NCBI RefSeq assembly: GCF_004151105.1
Contig: NZ_PHRF01000096.1
Coordinates: 1 to 64,000 of the forward strand
Direction of reading: 5' to 3'
Length of the DNA stretch: 64,000 nt
DNA from: Streptomyces sp. L-9-10
GTDB taxonomy: Bacteria; Actinomycetota; Actinomycetes; Streptomycetales; Streptomycetaceae
Positions 18,494-26,685 of the stretch are shown in pieces. The position numbers and the translations under genes are program-made. The notes below the pieces were generated by a model that made no database searches, was not told where the DNA came from, and saw only the letters and a list, made by a program, of their open reading frames with translations. Position 1 is the stretch's first letter. Every line of letters starts with the position of its first letter.

Positions 18494-19033
18494 TCACAGG
18501 TGCAGAAGCATCCGGCTGTTGCCCAAGGTGTTCGGCTTCACCCGTTCGAGACCGAGGAACTCGGCAACACCCTCGTCATAGGAACGCAGCAGCTCTCTGT
18601 ACACATCTCCGTCGACCGGCGTCTCGCCGATCTCCACGAAGCCGCGCTTCGCGAAGAACTCGACTTCGAAGGTGAGACAGAATACGCGCCGCACTCCGAG
18701 CCAGCGGGCGGTCTCCAGCAGCTTGTCCAGTAGTTGATGCCCGGCGCCGGTGCCCCTGACGGCGGGATCCACGGCGAGTGTGCGCACTTCGGCGAGGTCT
18801 TCCCACATCACATGCAAGGCACCGCACCCGATGACACTCGCGTCCTCGTCGCGTTCCGCGACCCAGAACTCCTGGATGTCCTCGTAAAGCGTCACCGGCG
18901 CTTTGTCGAGCAGGATGCCTTCGCTCACGTAAGGGTCCACGAGACGGCGGACCGCCGGTACATCCCTGGTCCTGGCCCGTCTGACGGTGAGGGCATTTGC
19001 TGGGGCATTGGGAAGCGGAACGGCTGACGGCAT
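18494..19033 (-). CDS. argA: Amino-acid N-acetyltransferase (N-acetylglutamate synthase, GNAT type)
   Basis: 179-aa GNAT enzyme of the short actinobacterial NAGS class (like Rv2747), which acetylates glutamate for arginine synthesis. The acetyl-CoA motif is visible (AEVRTLAVDPAVRGTGAGHQLLDKLLE) together with FCLTFEVEFFAKRGFVEI. It follows the BlaI-type gene by 9 bp on the same strand and could be co-transcribed. The assignment to glutamate rests on family similarity. Confidence 0.85.
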   Translation of the reverse strand: MPSAVPLPNAPANALTVRRARTRDVPAVRRLVDPYVSEGILLDKAPVTLYEDIQEFWVAERDEDASVIGCGALHVMWEDLAEVRTLAVDPAVRGTGAGHQLLDKLLETARWLGVRRVFCLTFEVEFFAKRGFVEIGETPVDGDVYRELLRSYDEGVAEFLGLERVKPNTLGNSRMLLHL

Positions 19034-19042
19034 GACTGGACG

Positions 19043-19654
19043 CTATCGCCCCGACTCGCGCCCGGCGTCGGCGCCCTCGGCCGGCTCTTCGGACGCGTCC
19101 GGCCCTTCCCGCCCTTCCGGTTCTTCGCGGTCTTGTTCCCGGTCTTGTACACCGGCCCCTTCGTTACTGACCGCTTCCGTTTCTGTACTGATCGCTTCCG
19201 AATCGGCTTCTTCGGCGGCGACTTCTTCCGCGGGGCCCTCTTCCGTACGGTCGCCTTCCGCACGGTCGCCTTCCGGCCGGTCACCTTCCGGCCGGTCCCG
19301 GTTCACCAGGTGGACCGCGTCCTCCAGTGACTGACGCTGCTCGGGCGACATCATGCCGAAGAAGGCGACAAGCGCGGCGGCGGGGTTGTCGCTCTTCGAC
19401 CAGGCCTCGTTCATCAGGGCCGCGGCGTAGGCGGCGCGGGTGGAGACCGCTGTATATCGATAGGCGCGGCCGTCGACTTCCCTGCGCACCCAGCCCTTCT
19501 GATGGAGATTGTCCATTACGGTCATGACGGTGGTGTAGGCGATGGACCGCTCCTGCTGAAGGTCTTCGAGGACTTCCCGGACGGTGACCGGACGGTTCCA
19601 TTGCCAGACGCGTGTCATGACGGCGTCTTCCAGGTCTCCCAATTGTCGGGGCAC
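19043..19654 (-). CDS. BlaI/MecI/CopY-family repressor with acidic repeat tail
   Basis: 203 aa. Residues 1-~115 are a BlaI-type winged helix (LGDLEDAVMTRVWQWNRPVTVREVL ... TTVMTVMDNLHQKGWVRRE ... YTAVSTRAAYAAALM), the class that is inactivated by BlaR1/MecR1 proteolysis or responds to metals. The remaining ~85 residues are an unusual Glu/Asp-rich tail containing RPEGD RPEGD RAEGD RTEEG, coded by 15-bp tandem repeats. No BlaR1/M56 sensor gene is nearby. Its target is unknown. Confidence 0.88.
   Translation of the reverse strand: MPRQLGDLEDAVMTRVWQWNRPVTVREVLEDLQQERSIAYTTVMTVMDNLHQKGWVRREVDGRAYRYTAVSTRAAYAAALMNEAWSKSDNPAAALVAFFGMMSPEQRQSLEDAVHLVNRDRPEGDRPEGDRAEGDRTEEGPAEEVAAEEADSEAISTETEAVSNEGAGVQDREQDREEPEGREGPDASEEPAEGADAGRESGR
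19242..19298. repeat. 15-bp in-frame repeat in the BlaI tail
   Basis: About four imperfect copies of a 15-bp unit around ccttccggccggtca; in the minus frame each encodes (R/T)-P/A-E-G-D-like pentapeptides. Confidence 0.8.
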
Positions 19655-19706
19655 AGCGTCACCATAGTGCGAGATGTCCGAATGGCCGGTTATTGACGTA
19701 ACAAAA

Positions 19707-19738
19707 AGGACGTACGACTGGAATCAGTCGTACGTCCT
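19707..19738 (-). terminator. Intrinsic terminator after the 62-aa gene
   Basis: Perfect 14-bp arms 19707-19720 and 19725-19738, loop gaat; on the minus strand the hairpin is followed by a T5 run. A textbook terminator, rare in this GC-rich genome. It ends transcription of the 20598-19766 pair before the BlaI gene. Confidence 0.92.
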
Positions 19739-19765
19739 GGTCATATGGTGAGCGCCGCGCGTACC

Positions 19766-19954
19766 TCAGGCTTTGTGCGGACCCGGGGTACCGCCCTGCT
19801 GCTGGGCGGCTTCCGCGCGGGCCATCGCCGCGTCGACGGCGGCGTCCTCCTTGGACTTGTTGGGACCACCCTGGCTCTTGACGATCGTCACGACCAGGCC
19901 GGTGAAGAAGGCGGCCATCACCACGGGGGGCAGGAGCGCGGATACGTAGTCCAT
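19766..19954 (-). CDS. Small single-pass membrane protein
   Basis: 62 aa. One membrane helix (VSALLPPVVMAAFFTGLVVTIV, roughly residues 4-25) and a cytosolic tail rich in Ala, Glu and Gln. Followed directly by an intrinsic terminator, which supports it as a real gene. Conserved-looking Streptomyces small membrane protein of unknown function. Confidence 0.75.
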   Translation of the reverse strand: MDYVSALLPPVVMAAFFTGLVVTIVKSQGGPNKSKEDAAVDAAMARAEAAQQQGGTPGPHKA

Positions 19955-19968
19955 GCCGTCCAGAGTAG

Positions 19969-20598
19969 CTATCCGGCGGCGCGCTCCTCCGGCGGGGGCG
20001 AGGGTCGGCGGCGCGGCGGGAAGACCTCGGACGGCTTGGGCATCGGCCGGTCCTTCTCGGGGCGCTCCGGCCGGCCGGGCCCGCGGGGCTTCTGGGGTTT
20101 ATGGGGCTCGCGGGGCTCCCGGGCCGGTTCGTCGGCGGCGCGACCGCCGGGGAGCGCGAGGAGGCGGGTGCGGGGCGCGGGGGTCCTGACGGCGGGCACA
20201 CCTGTCAGTCCCGCACGCGCCGACCGGTCCACGAGCCGCCGGCAGCGGTCGAGCAGGGCCGCCGCGACCGGATTGCCGCGCAGGGCGCGCAGCGCCGCGA
20301 GATCGTCGGGCCGGGGGCGGTAGCCGGCCGCCAGGGCGTCCTGGAGCAGCTCCAGATAGCCCGTGAGAGACCCGGGAAGCGCTTCCCGGTACCTGGCGAG
20401 GTCGGCCTGGAGAAAGGCCCGCAGGCGCCCGGCCTCGCGCACCGCCTCGTCCACGGACTCGGCGAGGGCCAGGCAGGCCCGGACGTCCTCGTTCGGGAGC
20501 GGGGCGGGATGGAGGGCAACGGCGAGGGCACGTCGGAGCACACTCAGCTCGTCCGCACCGAAGGCCATGCCGCCGCGGGATCCGTATGGCGTGGGCAT
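19969..20598 (-). CDS. Conserved hypothetical protein, helical with Pro/Arg/Lys-rich tail
   Basis: 209 aa, not recognised as a known family. Residues ~10-125 are helical and Leu/Ala-rich (DELSVLRRALAVALHP, ACLALAESVDEAVREAGRLRAFL, YLELLQDALAAGYRPRPDDLAALRAL); the last ~70 residues are Pro/Arg/Lys-rich and probably disordered. The start could also be Met11 (20568). Ends 14 bp before the small membrane protein gene and likely shares its transcript. Confidence 0.7.
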   Translation of the reverse strand: MPTPYGSRGGMAFGADELSVLRRALAVALHPAPLPNEDVRACLALAESVDEAVREAGRLRAFLQADLARYREALPGSLTGYLELLQDALAAGYRPRPDDLAALRALRGNPVAAALLDRCRRLVDRSARAGLTGVPAVRTPAPRTRLLALPGGRAADEPAREPREPHKPQKPRGPGRPERPEKDRPMPKPSEVFPPRRRPSPPPEERAAG

Positions 20599-20665
20599 GC
20601 GGCGACACTACGCGCCAAAGGGACAAAATCCGCTTAATGCCCCTCTTCTGGCGCGGCCCGCCCGC

Positions 20666-20700
20666 CGAACGAGGGACGGGCGAACGAGGGACGGCGAACG
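20666..20700. repeat. 15-bp direct repeat downstream of coaX
   Basis: cgaacgagggacggg followed by a 14-bp version and a partial third copy, about 65 bp beyond the coaX stop on its downstream side. Confidence 0.8.
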
Positions 20701-20764
20701 GGCTACGACGGTGCTCACCGCCCCGTTCAGCGCCCCGCGACCGCCCCGTTCCGCCTCCGGGCGC

Positions 20765-21562
20765 TCACATACGCGAGACGTTGCGCTCGTACACCAGGCG
20801 CAGCCCGATCAGGGTGAGCCAGGGCTCGTGCTCGTCGATCACGGACGCCTCGCCCAGCACCATCGGGGCGAGGCCGCCGGTCGCGATCACCGTGACCTCC
20901 TCGGGGTCCTCGGCCAGCTCGCGTGCCATCCGCGCGACCACCCCGTCGACCTGGCCCGCGAAGCCGTACAGGATGCCCGCCTGCATCGCCTCGACCGTGT
21001 TCTTGCCGATCACGCTGCGCGGCCGGGCCAGCTCGATCTTGCGGAGCTGCGCGCCCTTGACGCCGAGCGCCTCCACCGAGATCTCGATGCCGGGGGCGAT
21101 GACACCGCCCGCGTACTCGCCGCGCGCGCTGACCGCGTCGAAGGTCGTCGCCGTACCGAAGTCGACGACGATCGCCGGGCCGCCGTACAGCTCGACCGCC
21201 GCGACCGCGTTGATGATGCGGTCCGCGCCGACCTCCTTGGGGTTGTCCATCAGGATCGGCACGCCCGTCTTGATGCCGGGCTCCACGAGGACGGCGGGGA
21301 CGTCGCCGTAGTAGCGGCGGGTCACCTCGCGCAGTTCGTGCAGGACGGACGGGACCGTCGAGCAGATCGCGATCCCCTCGATGCCGTCGCCCAGTTCGTC
21401 GCCGAGCAGCGGGTGCATCCCCATCAGTCCCTGGAGGAGCACGGCGAGTTCGTCGGCGGTGCGGCGGGCGTCGGTGGAGATGCGCCAGTGCTCGACGATC
21501 TCCTCTCCGTCGAACAGACCGAGGACGGTATGGGTGTTGCCGACGTCGATGGTGAGCAGCAT
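20765..21562 (-). CDS. coaX: Type III pantothenate kinase CoaX
   Basis: First step of CoA synthesis from pantothenate. 265 aa, ASKHA fold: phosphate-1 motif LTIDVGNTHTVLGLF, GADRIINAVAA with catalytic Asp, and VVDFGTATTFDAVSA, GGVIAPGIEIS. The ATG at 21562 shares its A with the nadC TGA (TGATG), so translation is coupled. Last gene of the panC-nadB-nadC-coaX operon. Confidence 0.96.
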   Translation of the reverse strand: MLLTIDVGNTHTVLGLFDGEEIVEHWRISTDARRTADELAVLLQGLMGMHPLLGDELGDGIEGIAICSTVPSVLHELREVTRRYYGDVPAVLVEPGIKTGVPILMDNPKEVGADRIINAVAAVELYGGPAIVVDFGTATTFDAVSARGEYAGGVIAPGIEISVEALGVKGAQLRKIELARPRSVIGKNTVEAMQAGILYGFAGQVDGVVARMARELAEDPEEVTVIATGGLAPMVLGEASVIDEHEPWLTLIGLRLVYERNVSRM

Positions 21563-22608
21563 CAGGCGCCGGCCTCTCGCAGGTCGAGACCGATGTCGAG
21601 GATCGGGGAGGAGTGGGTGAGCGCGCCGACCGCGAGGAAGTCGACGCCCGTCTCCGCGTAGGCGCGCGCGTTGCCGAGGACGAGCCGGCCCGAGGACTCC
21701 AGCACCGCGCGGCCCGCGACGATGCCCACGGCCTCCGCCGTCTCGGCCGGGGTGAAGTTGTCCAGCAGGATCAGGTCGGCGCCCGCGTCCAGGACTTCGC
21801 GGACCTGGTGGAGGGTGTCGACCTCGACCTCGATCGGTACGTCGGGGAACGTGTCCCGTACGGCCTTGAACGCCTCGGCGACCCCGCCCGCCGCGACGAC
21901 GTGGTTGTCCTTCACCAGGGCCGCGTCGGAGAGCGACATCCGGTGGTTGACCCCGCCGCCGCAGCGCACCGCGTACTTCTCCAGGGCGCGCAGCCCGGGG
22001 GTGGTCTTGCGGGTGTCGCGGACCTTGGCGCCGGTGCCTTCGAGTACGTCGGCCCACGCGCGCGTGGCGGTCGCGATACCGGAGAGCCTGCACAGCAGGT
22101 TGAGCGCGCTGCGCTCGGCGGTGAGCAGATCGCGGGTGCGGGTGGTGACGCTGAGCAGCTTCTGGCCGGCCTCGACGCGGTCGCCGTCGGCGGCATGGCG
22201 CTCGACGGCGAACTCCTCCGTACAGACGAGGGAGAGCACGGCCTCGGCGATGTGCAGACCCGCGACCGTACCGCTCTCGCGGGCGGTGAAGTCGCCGGTG
22301 GCGACGGCGTCCTCGGGGACGGTCGCGACGGTCGTCACGTCCACGCCGTGGTCGAGGTCCTCCGCGACGGCGACATGCGCGATGTCCTCGACCTGGACGG
22401 GGTCGAGGCCCGCGTCGGCGAGCAGCTCGGCGAGGGCGGGGTCGAGGCCGCACTCCAGGTCGTCGGGGCCGTAGCCGTCCTCGCCCGCGGAGCAGCCGCA
22501 GCCGTCGCCGCAGCCGCCCTGGGGGGCCGGTGTCGCGGCCGGGGCGCCGATCTGGATGAGCGGTACGTCCACGGGCTCGGGGCGCGGACTGTCTTCGGGC
22601 GTGCTCAC
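21562..22608 (-). CDS. nadC: Quinolinate phosphoribosyltransferase NadC
   Basis: Converts quinolinate and PRPP to nicotinate mononucleotide in de novo NAD synthesis. 348 aa; core motifs RSALNLLCRLSGIATATR, DTRKTTPGLRALEKYAVRCGGG, NHRMSLSDAALVKDNH and IEVEVDTL are all present. Longer than usual because of an N-terminal extension of about 60 residues containing a Cys cluster (C33, C37, C39, C53; GGCGDGCGC). Starts 2 bp after the nadB stop. Confidence 0.96.
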   Translation of the reverse strand: MSTPEDSPRPEPVDVPLIQIGAPAATPAPQGGCGDGCGCSAGEDGYGPDDLECGLDPALAELLADAGLDPVQVEDIAHVAVAEDLDHGVDVTTVATVPEDAVATGDFTARESGTVAGLHIAEAVLSLVCTEEFAVERHAADGDRVEAGQKLLSVTTRTRDLLTAERSALNLLCRLSGIATATRAWADVLEGTGAKVRDTRKTTPGLRALEKYAVRCGGGVNHRMSLSDAALVKDNHVVAAGGVAEAFKAVRDTFPDVPIEVEVDTLHQVREVLDAGADLILLDNFTPAETAEAVGIVAGRAVLESSGRLVLGNARAYAETGVDFLAVGALTHSSPILDIGLDLREAGA

Positions 22609-22610
22609 GG

Positions 22611-24434
22611 TTACGGCTCCCTGGGGGCGTCGGCGGGGGGTGGGGTTGCGGGGCTGGATACGGCGGGGGACGCGGAGCCCGGGTCCACGGGGCCGGGGTC
22701 CACGGGCGGGAACGCGGCCGTGGCCGTGCGGCGCAGTACCGGCCGGCGGTCGGGCGTCAGGCTGATGACGAGATGGCGGGCCCAGTCGGTGTCGTCGCGC
22801 TCCGGACGGTCCTCGCGCCAGTGGCAGCCGCGGGTCTCCTCGCGCTCCAGAGCGGCGGCGACCAGGACCCGGGCGACACAGAGCAGATTCGAGGTCTCCC
22901 AGGATTCGACGCCGGGGACGGCGGCCTTTCCGTGGCCGGGGCCGTCCTGGTCACGGTCCTGGGCCCGGTCCTGGTCCTGGGCCTGCTCGTACACGGTCTC
23001 CAGGGCCGCCGCGGCCGTGGACAGGGTCGCGGCGGATCTGAGTACGCCCGCGCCCTCGGACATGATCCGCTGGATCGCGGTGCGGGCTTCGGGGGCGATG
23101 AGCGGCAGCGGGACGGTGCAGTCCGGGTCGGCCGGTTCGGGCCGGAGGGCGGCGGGACCGGACGCCACCGCGGCGACGTCCTGGCTGTTCGCCGCGATGT
23201 CCGCCGCTATCCGTTCGGCGAAGACCAGGCCCTCCAGGAGGGAGTTGGAGGCCAGCCGGTTCGCGCCGTGGACTCCCGTGCAGGCCACCTCGCCGCACGC
23301 GTACAGCCCCGGTACGGTCGTCCGCCCGCGCAGGTCCGTACGGACTCCGCCCGACGCGTAGTGGGCGGCCGGCGCCACCGGGACCGGTTCCGTGACGGGG
23401 TCGATGCCGTGCGCCCGGCAGGCCGCCAGGATGGTGGGGAAGCGGGTCTCCCACATCGCGGCGCCGAAGTGCCTGGCGTCCAGGTACATGTGCTCGGCGC
23501 CCTGCTCCCGCATCCGGCGCATGATCGCCTTGGCGACGATGTCGCGCGGGGCCAGCTCCGCCAGTTCGTGCTGTCCGAGCATGAACCGGACACCGTCGGC
23601 GTCGACGAGATGGGCTCCCTCGCCCCGTACCGCCTCGGAGACCAGCGGCTGCTGGCCCTCGGCGCCGGTGCCGAGGAAGAGCACCGTCGGGTGGAACTGG
23701 ACGAACTCCAGGTCGGAGACCTCCGCGCCCGCGCGCAGCGCCAGCGCCACCCCGTCGCCCGTGGAGACGGCGGGGTTGGTCGTCGCCGAGAAGACCTGGC
23801 CCATACCGCCGGTGGCCAGGATCACCGCGGGGGCGCGGACCGCGCCGACGCCGTCGTGCTGGCCCTCGCCCATCACATGGAGGGTGACACCCGACGTATG
23901 GCCGTGCTCGTCCGTCAGCAGGTCCAGGACCAGCGCGTTCTCGACCGTGCGGAGCGCGGCGTCGCGGACCGCCTCGACCAGGGCGCGGGAGATCTCGGCG
24001 CCGGTCGCGTCGCCGCCCGCGTGGGCGATACGGCGCCGGTGGTGGCCGCCCTCGCGGGTGAGCTGGAGCTCGCCGGTGGCGGAGGTGTCGAAGTGCGCGC
24101 CGGTGCCGATCAGCCGCCGTACGGCCGCGGGGCCCTCGGTGACGAGCGTGCGGACCGCTTCCTCGTCGCACAGGCCCGCGCCCGCGACGAGGGTGTCCGC
24201 CAGATGCTGTTCGGGGGTGTCGCCCTCGCCGAGCGCCGCGGCGATGCCGCCCTGCGCCCAGCGCGTGGAACCGTCGTCGAGCCGGGCCTTGGTGACGACG
24301 ACCGTACGGAGCCCGGCGGCGGTGCAGCGCAGGGCCGCGGTGAGACCGGCGACGCCGGAGCCCACCACGACGACATCGGCGTCGATGGCCCACCCGGGCG
24401 CGGGGGCGGTCAGCCGTATACCGGTTCCGGTCAC
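22611..24434 (-). CDS. nadB: L-aspartate oxidase NadB
   Basis: FAD enzyme forming iminoaspartate for NAD synthesis. 607 aa. Dinucleotide fold DVVVVGSGVAGLTAALRC at the N-terminus, GGIAAALGEGDTPEQHLADTL, catalytic-domain signature EFVQFHPT, active-site segment HYASGGVRTDLRGRT and FAD-binding CTGVHGANRLASNSLLEGLVF. C-terminal third contains a low-complexity DQDRAQDRDQDG insertion. GTG start overlaps the panC stop (GTGA). nadA is not in this window. Confidence 0.96.
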   Translation of the reverse strand: MTGTGIRLTAPAPGWAIDADVVVVGSGVAGLTAALRCTAAGLRTVVVTKARLDDGSTRWAQGGIAAALGEGDTPEQHLADTLVAGAGLCDEEAVRTLVTEGPAAVRRLIGTGAHFDTSATGELQLTREGGHHRRRIAHAGGDATGAEISRALVEAVRDAALRTVENALVLDLLTDEHGHTSGVTLHVMGEGQHDGVGAVRAPAVILATGGMGQVFSATTNPAVSTGDGVALALRAGAEVSDLEFVQFHPTVLFLGTGAEGQQPLVSEAVRGEGAHLVDADGVRFMLGQHELAELAPRDIVAKAIMRRMREQGAEHMYLDARHFGAAMWETRFPTILAACRAHGIDPVTEPVPVAPAAHYASGGVRTDLRGRTTVPGLYACGEVACTGVHGANRLASNSLLEGLVFAERIAADIAANSQDVAAVASGPAALRPEPADPDCTVPLPLIAPEARTAIQRIMSEGAGVLRSAATLSTAAAALETVYEQAQDQDRAQDRDQDGPGHGKAAVPGVESWETSNLLCVARVLVAAALEREETRGCHWREDRPERDDTDWARHLVISLTPDRRPVLRRTATAAFPPVDPGPVDPGSASPAVSSPATPPPADAPREP

Positions 24435-25450
24435 TGGGAGGCTCCGAAGGTCAGCGGGATGTTGTCGATCAGCCGCGTGGTCCCGACGCGCGCGGCGACG
24501 GCGAGGACCGCCTCGCCGGTGTGGTCGTCGGGGACCTCGGTGAAGTCGGCGGGGTCGACAAGGGCCAGGTAGTCGAGGGTCAGCGGCGGTACGGTCCTGG
24601 TCGCCTGGTCGAGGACGGCGCGGGCCGCCGCCCGTACGCCGTCGGCCCCGTTCCAGTCCTCGCCCGCGCTGCCCGCGGCGGCCACCGCGTGGGCGTCGGC
24701 CGCGAGCCGGGCCTCGCCGAGGGCGGAGAGGGCGGCGGCCCGCGCGCCGGGCGTGGGCGCGTACTCGGCGCGGGCGCGCAGGGCCTGCTGGGCGCCGAGC
24801 CGGTCGCGGGCGGCGAACAGGGCCCCGGACAGCGCGAGGGCGGTACGGCGCTCGGGGACGGACAGATAGCGGTTCCGGCTGGAGAGCGCGAGACCGTCGT
24901 CGTCACGGACCGTCGGTACGCCGACGATCTCGGCCGGGAAGTTCAGATCACGGGCCATCCGGCGGACCAGGGCGAGCTGCTGGGCGTCCTTCTGGCCGAA
25001 GAAGGCGGCGTCGGCGCGGGTGAGGTGGAGCAGTTTGGCGACGACGGTCAGCATCCCGTCGAAGTGTCCCGGGCGCGAGGCGCCTTCGAGGCGCGCGCCC
25101 ATGGGGCCCGCCGTGACCGTGACCTGGGGGGCGCCGCCGGGGTAGACCTCGTCGGCGGACGGCGCGAAGACGGCGTCGGCGCCCGCCTCCGCCGCGGTCT
25201 TCAGATCGGCTTCGAGCGTGCGGGGGTAGCGCTCCAGGTCCTCGCCCGCGCCGAACTGGAGCGGGTTGACGAAGACGGTGACCACGACGAACCCGTCGGG
25301 CCCGGCGTGGGCGCGGGCGGCCCGTACGAGGCTCGCGTGCCCGTCGTGGAGCGCGCCCATGGTCATCACCACCGCGACACGGCCGGGGGCCGGGCGCCTC
25401 TCCAGGAGGCGGTCGAGGTCCGCGCGCGTGGGGGCGAGTTCGAGGCTCAT
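24431..25450 (-). CDS. panC: Pantothenate synthetase PanC
   Basis: Condenses pantoate and beta-alanine with ATP. 339 aa, longer than the ~280-aa enterobacterial enzyme owing to an Ala-rich insertion around residues 210-290. Signature TMGALHDGHASLVRAAR, VFVNPLQFGAGEDLERYPRT, FFGQKDAQQLALVRRMARDL and LALSSRNRYLS are present. ATG 25450 overlaps the stop of a 51-codon ORF by ATGA. Confidence 0.95.
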   Translation of the reverse strand: MSLELAPTRADLDRLLERRPAPGRVAVVMTMGALHDGHASLVRAARAHAGPDGFVVVTVFVNPLQFGAGEDLERYPRTLEADLKTAAEAGADAVFAPSADEVYPGGAPQVTVTAGPMGARLEGASRPGHFDGMLTVVAKLLHLTRADAAFFGQKDAQQLALVRRMARDLNFPAEIVGVPTVRDDDGLALSSRNRYLSVPERRTALALSGALFAARDRLGAQQALRARAEYAPTPGARAAALSALGEARLAADAHAVAAAGSAGEDWNGADGVRAAARAVLDQATRTVPPLTLDYLALVDPADFTEVPDDHTGEAVLAVAARVGTTRLIDNIPLTFGASQ

Positions 25451-25602
25451 CGGATGGTCTCCACGTCTCTCTCCACGTCTCCAGGATGCGCGTGCGCGGT
25501 CGTCTTCGGGATACGGGTCAGGACGGGGACGGGCGTCAGGACGGGGACGGGCGTCAGGACGGGGGTGCGCGTCAGGAGGTCGGGACGCGTACGCGTGGTC
25601 AT
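25447..25602 (-). CDS. 51-aa ORF coupled between the DUF2520 gene and panC
   Basis: Starts with ATG at 25602 overlapping the DUF2520 stop (ATGA) and stops overlapping the panC start (ATGA), so it completes an unbroken chain of translational coupling. The peptide begins MTTRTRPDLLTRTP, contains a TPVPVL hexapeptide repeat from an 18-bp DNA repeat, and ends HPGDVERDVETIR. No known domain. It may be a real microprotein or a coupling spacer that keeps ribosomes on the message. Confidence 0.5.
   Translation of the reverse strand: MTTRTRPDLLTRTPVLTPVPVLTPVPVLTRIPKTTAHAHPGDVERDVETIR
25517..25580. repeat. 18-bp in-frame repeat in the 51-aa ORF
   Basis: Units 25517-25534 and 25535-25552 are identical (gtcaggacggggacgggc); 25553-25570 is a degenerate third and a partial fourth follows. 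Period 18 preserves the reading frame. Confidence 0.85.
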
Positions 25603-26552
25603 CGGGTGCCCCCGGCGCCGTCCCCGCGGGCGTCCCCGAGGGTGTCGCCGTCGGCGAGGACGTCGAGGAGGTCCTCCGCCAGCTCGGGCTTGAGCAGCCC
25701 GTGCGCCAGCGCCCGGTCGGCGGTCGTACGGGCCATCGCGAGATACCCGGCCACGGCGCCGGGCGCGTGCGCGCGCAGCTCGGCGACATGCGCGGCGACC
25801 GTACCCGCGTCCCCGCGCGCGACCGGCCCGGTGAGAGCGGCGTCCCCGGAGCGCAGCGCGTTGTCCAGAGCGGCGCCGAGCAGCGGGCCGAGCATCCGGT
25901 CGGGCGCCTCGACCCCGGCGGTGCGCAGCAGCTCCATCGACTGGGCGACCAGCGTGACCAGGTGGTTCGCGCCCAGGGCCAGGGCCGCGTGGTAGAGCGG
26001 ACGGGATTCCTCCGCGATCCACTCGGGCTCGCCGCCCATCTCGATGACCAGCGCCTCGGCTGCCAGGCGCAGTTCCTCGGGAGCGGTGACGCCGAAGGAG
26101 CAGCCGGCCAGCCGCTGGACGTCCACGGACGTGCCGGTGAACGTCATCGCGGGGTGGAGGGCGAGCGGCAGGGCGCCGGCGCGCAGGGCCGGGTCGAGCA
26201 CCTTCGCGCCGTACCGCCCCGAGGTGTGCACGAGCAGTTGCCCCGGCCGTACGGCGCCGGTCTCGGCGAGGCCGTCGACCAGTCCGGGCAGGGCGTCGTC
26301 GGGAACGGTCAGCAGCACCAGGTCGGCGCGCGCGAGGACTTCGGCGGGGGTGACGATCGGGATGTCGGGCAGCAGCGCCGCCGCCCTCCGTACCGAGGCG
26401 TCGGATACGCCCGAGACGGCGACCGGACGGTGCCCGGCGAGCCGCAGGGACGCGGCCAGCGCGGGGCCGACACGGCCCGCTCCGACGACACCGACCGTGA
26501 GCCGCGCGGGGCGGTCCCGGGGATCGAAGGGTTCCTGTGCTGTGGAGTTCAC
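25599..26552 (-). CDS. Rossmann-like/DUF2520 oxidoreductase (pantothenate-linked)
   Basis: 317 aa from GTG 26552 (GGAAGG upstream; ATG 26606 is possible). N-terminal NAD(P)-binding fold with GVVGAGRVGPALAASLRLAGH, an intermediate LHPAMTF segment, and a helical DUF2520 C-terminal domain (HAALALGANHLVTLVAQSMELL), the layout of ketopantoate reductase and 6-phosphogluconate-dehydrogenase-like enzymes. The same family precedes panC in Mycobacterium tuberculosis (Rv3603c-panC). A role in pantoate supply is an inference from this context. Confidence 0.88.
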   Translation of the reverse strand: MNSTAQEPFDPRDRPARLTVGVVGAGRVGPALAASLRLAGHRPVAVSGVSDASVRRAAALLPDIPIVTPAEVLARADLVLLTVPDDALPGLVDGLAETGAVRPGQLLVHTSGRYGAKVLDPALRAGALPLALHPAMTFTGTSVDVQRLAGCSFGVTAPEELRLAAEALVIEMGGEPEWIAEESRPLYHAALALGANHLVTLVAQSMELLRTAGVEAPDRMLGPLLGAALDNALRSGDAALTGPVARGDAGTVAAHVAELRAHAPGAVAGYLAMARTTADRALAHGLLKPELAEDLLDVLADGDTLGDARGDGAGGTR

Positions 26553-26685
26553 GCGGTGGGGCCTTCCGTTCCAGTCCGCGGTGGGTACCGGACGATTTCC
26601 CGCCATGCTACGCCAGCGTCGCGCCCCGTCACTTGACTGTCCACAGGCTGTGGGCAGGGCGCCGCGCGTGGGCAATGATCGGTCC

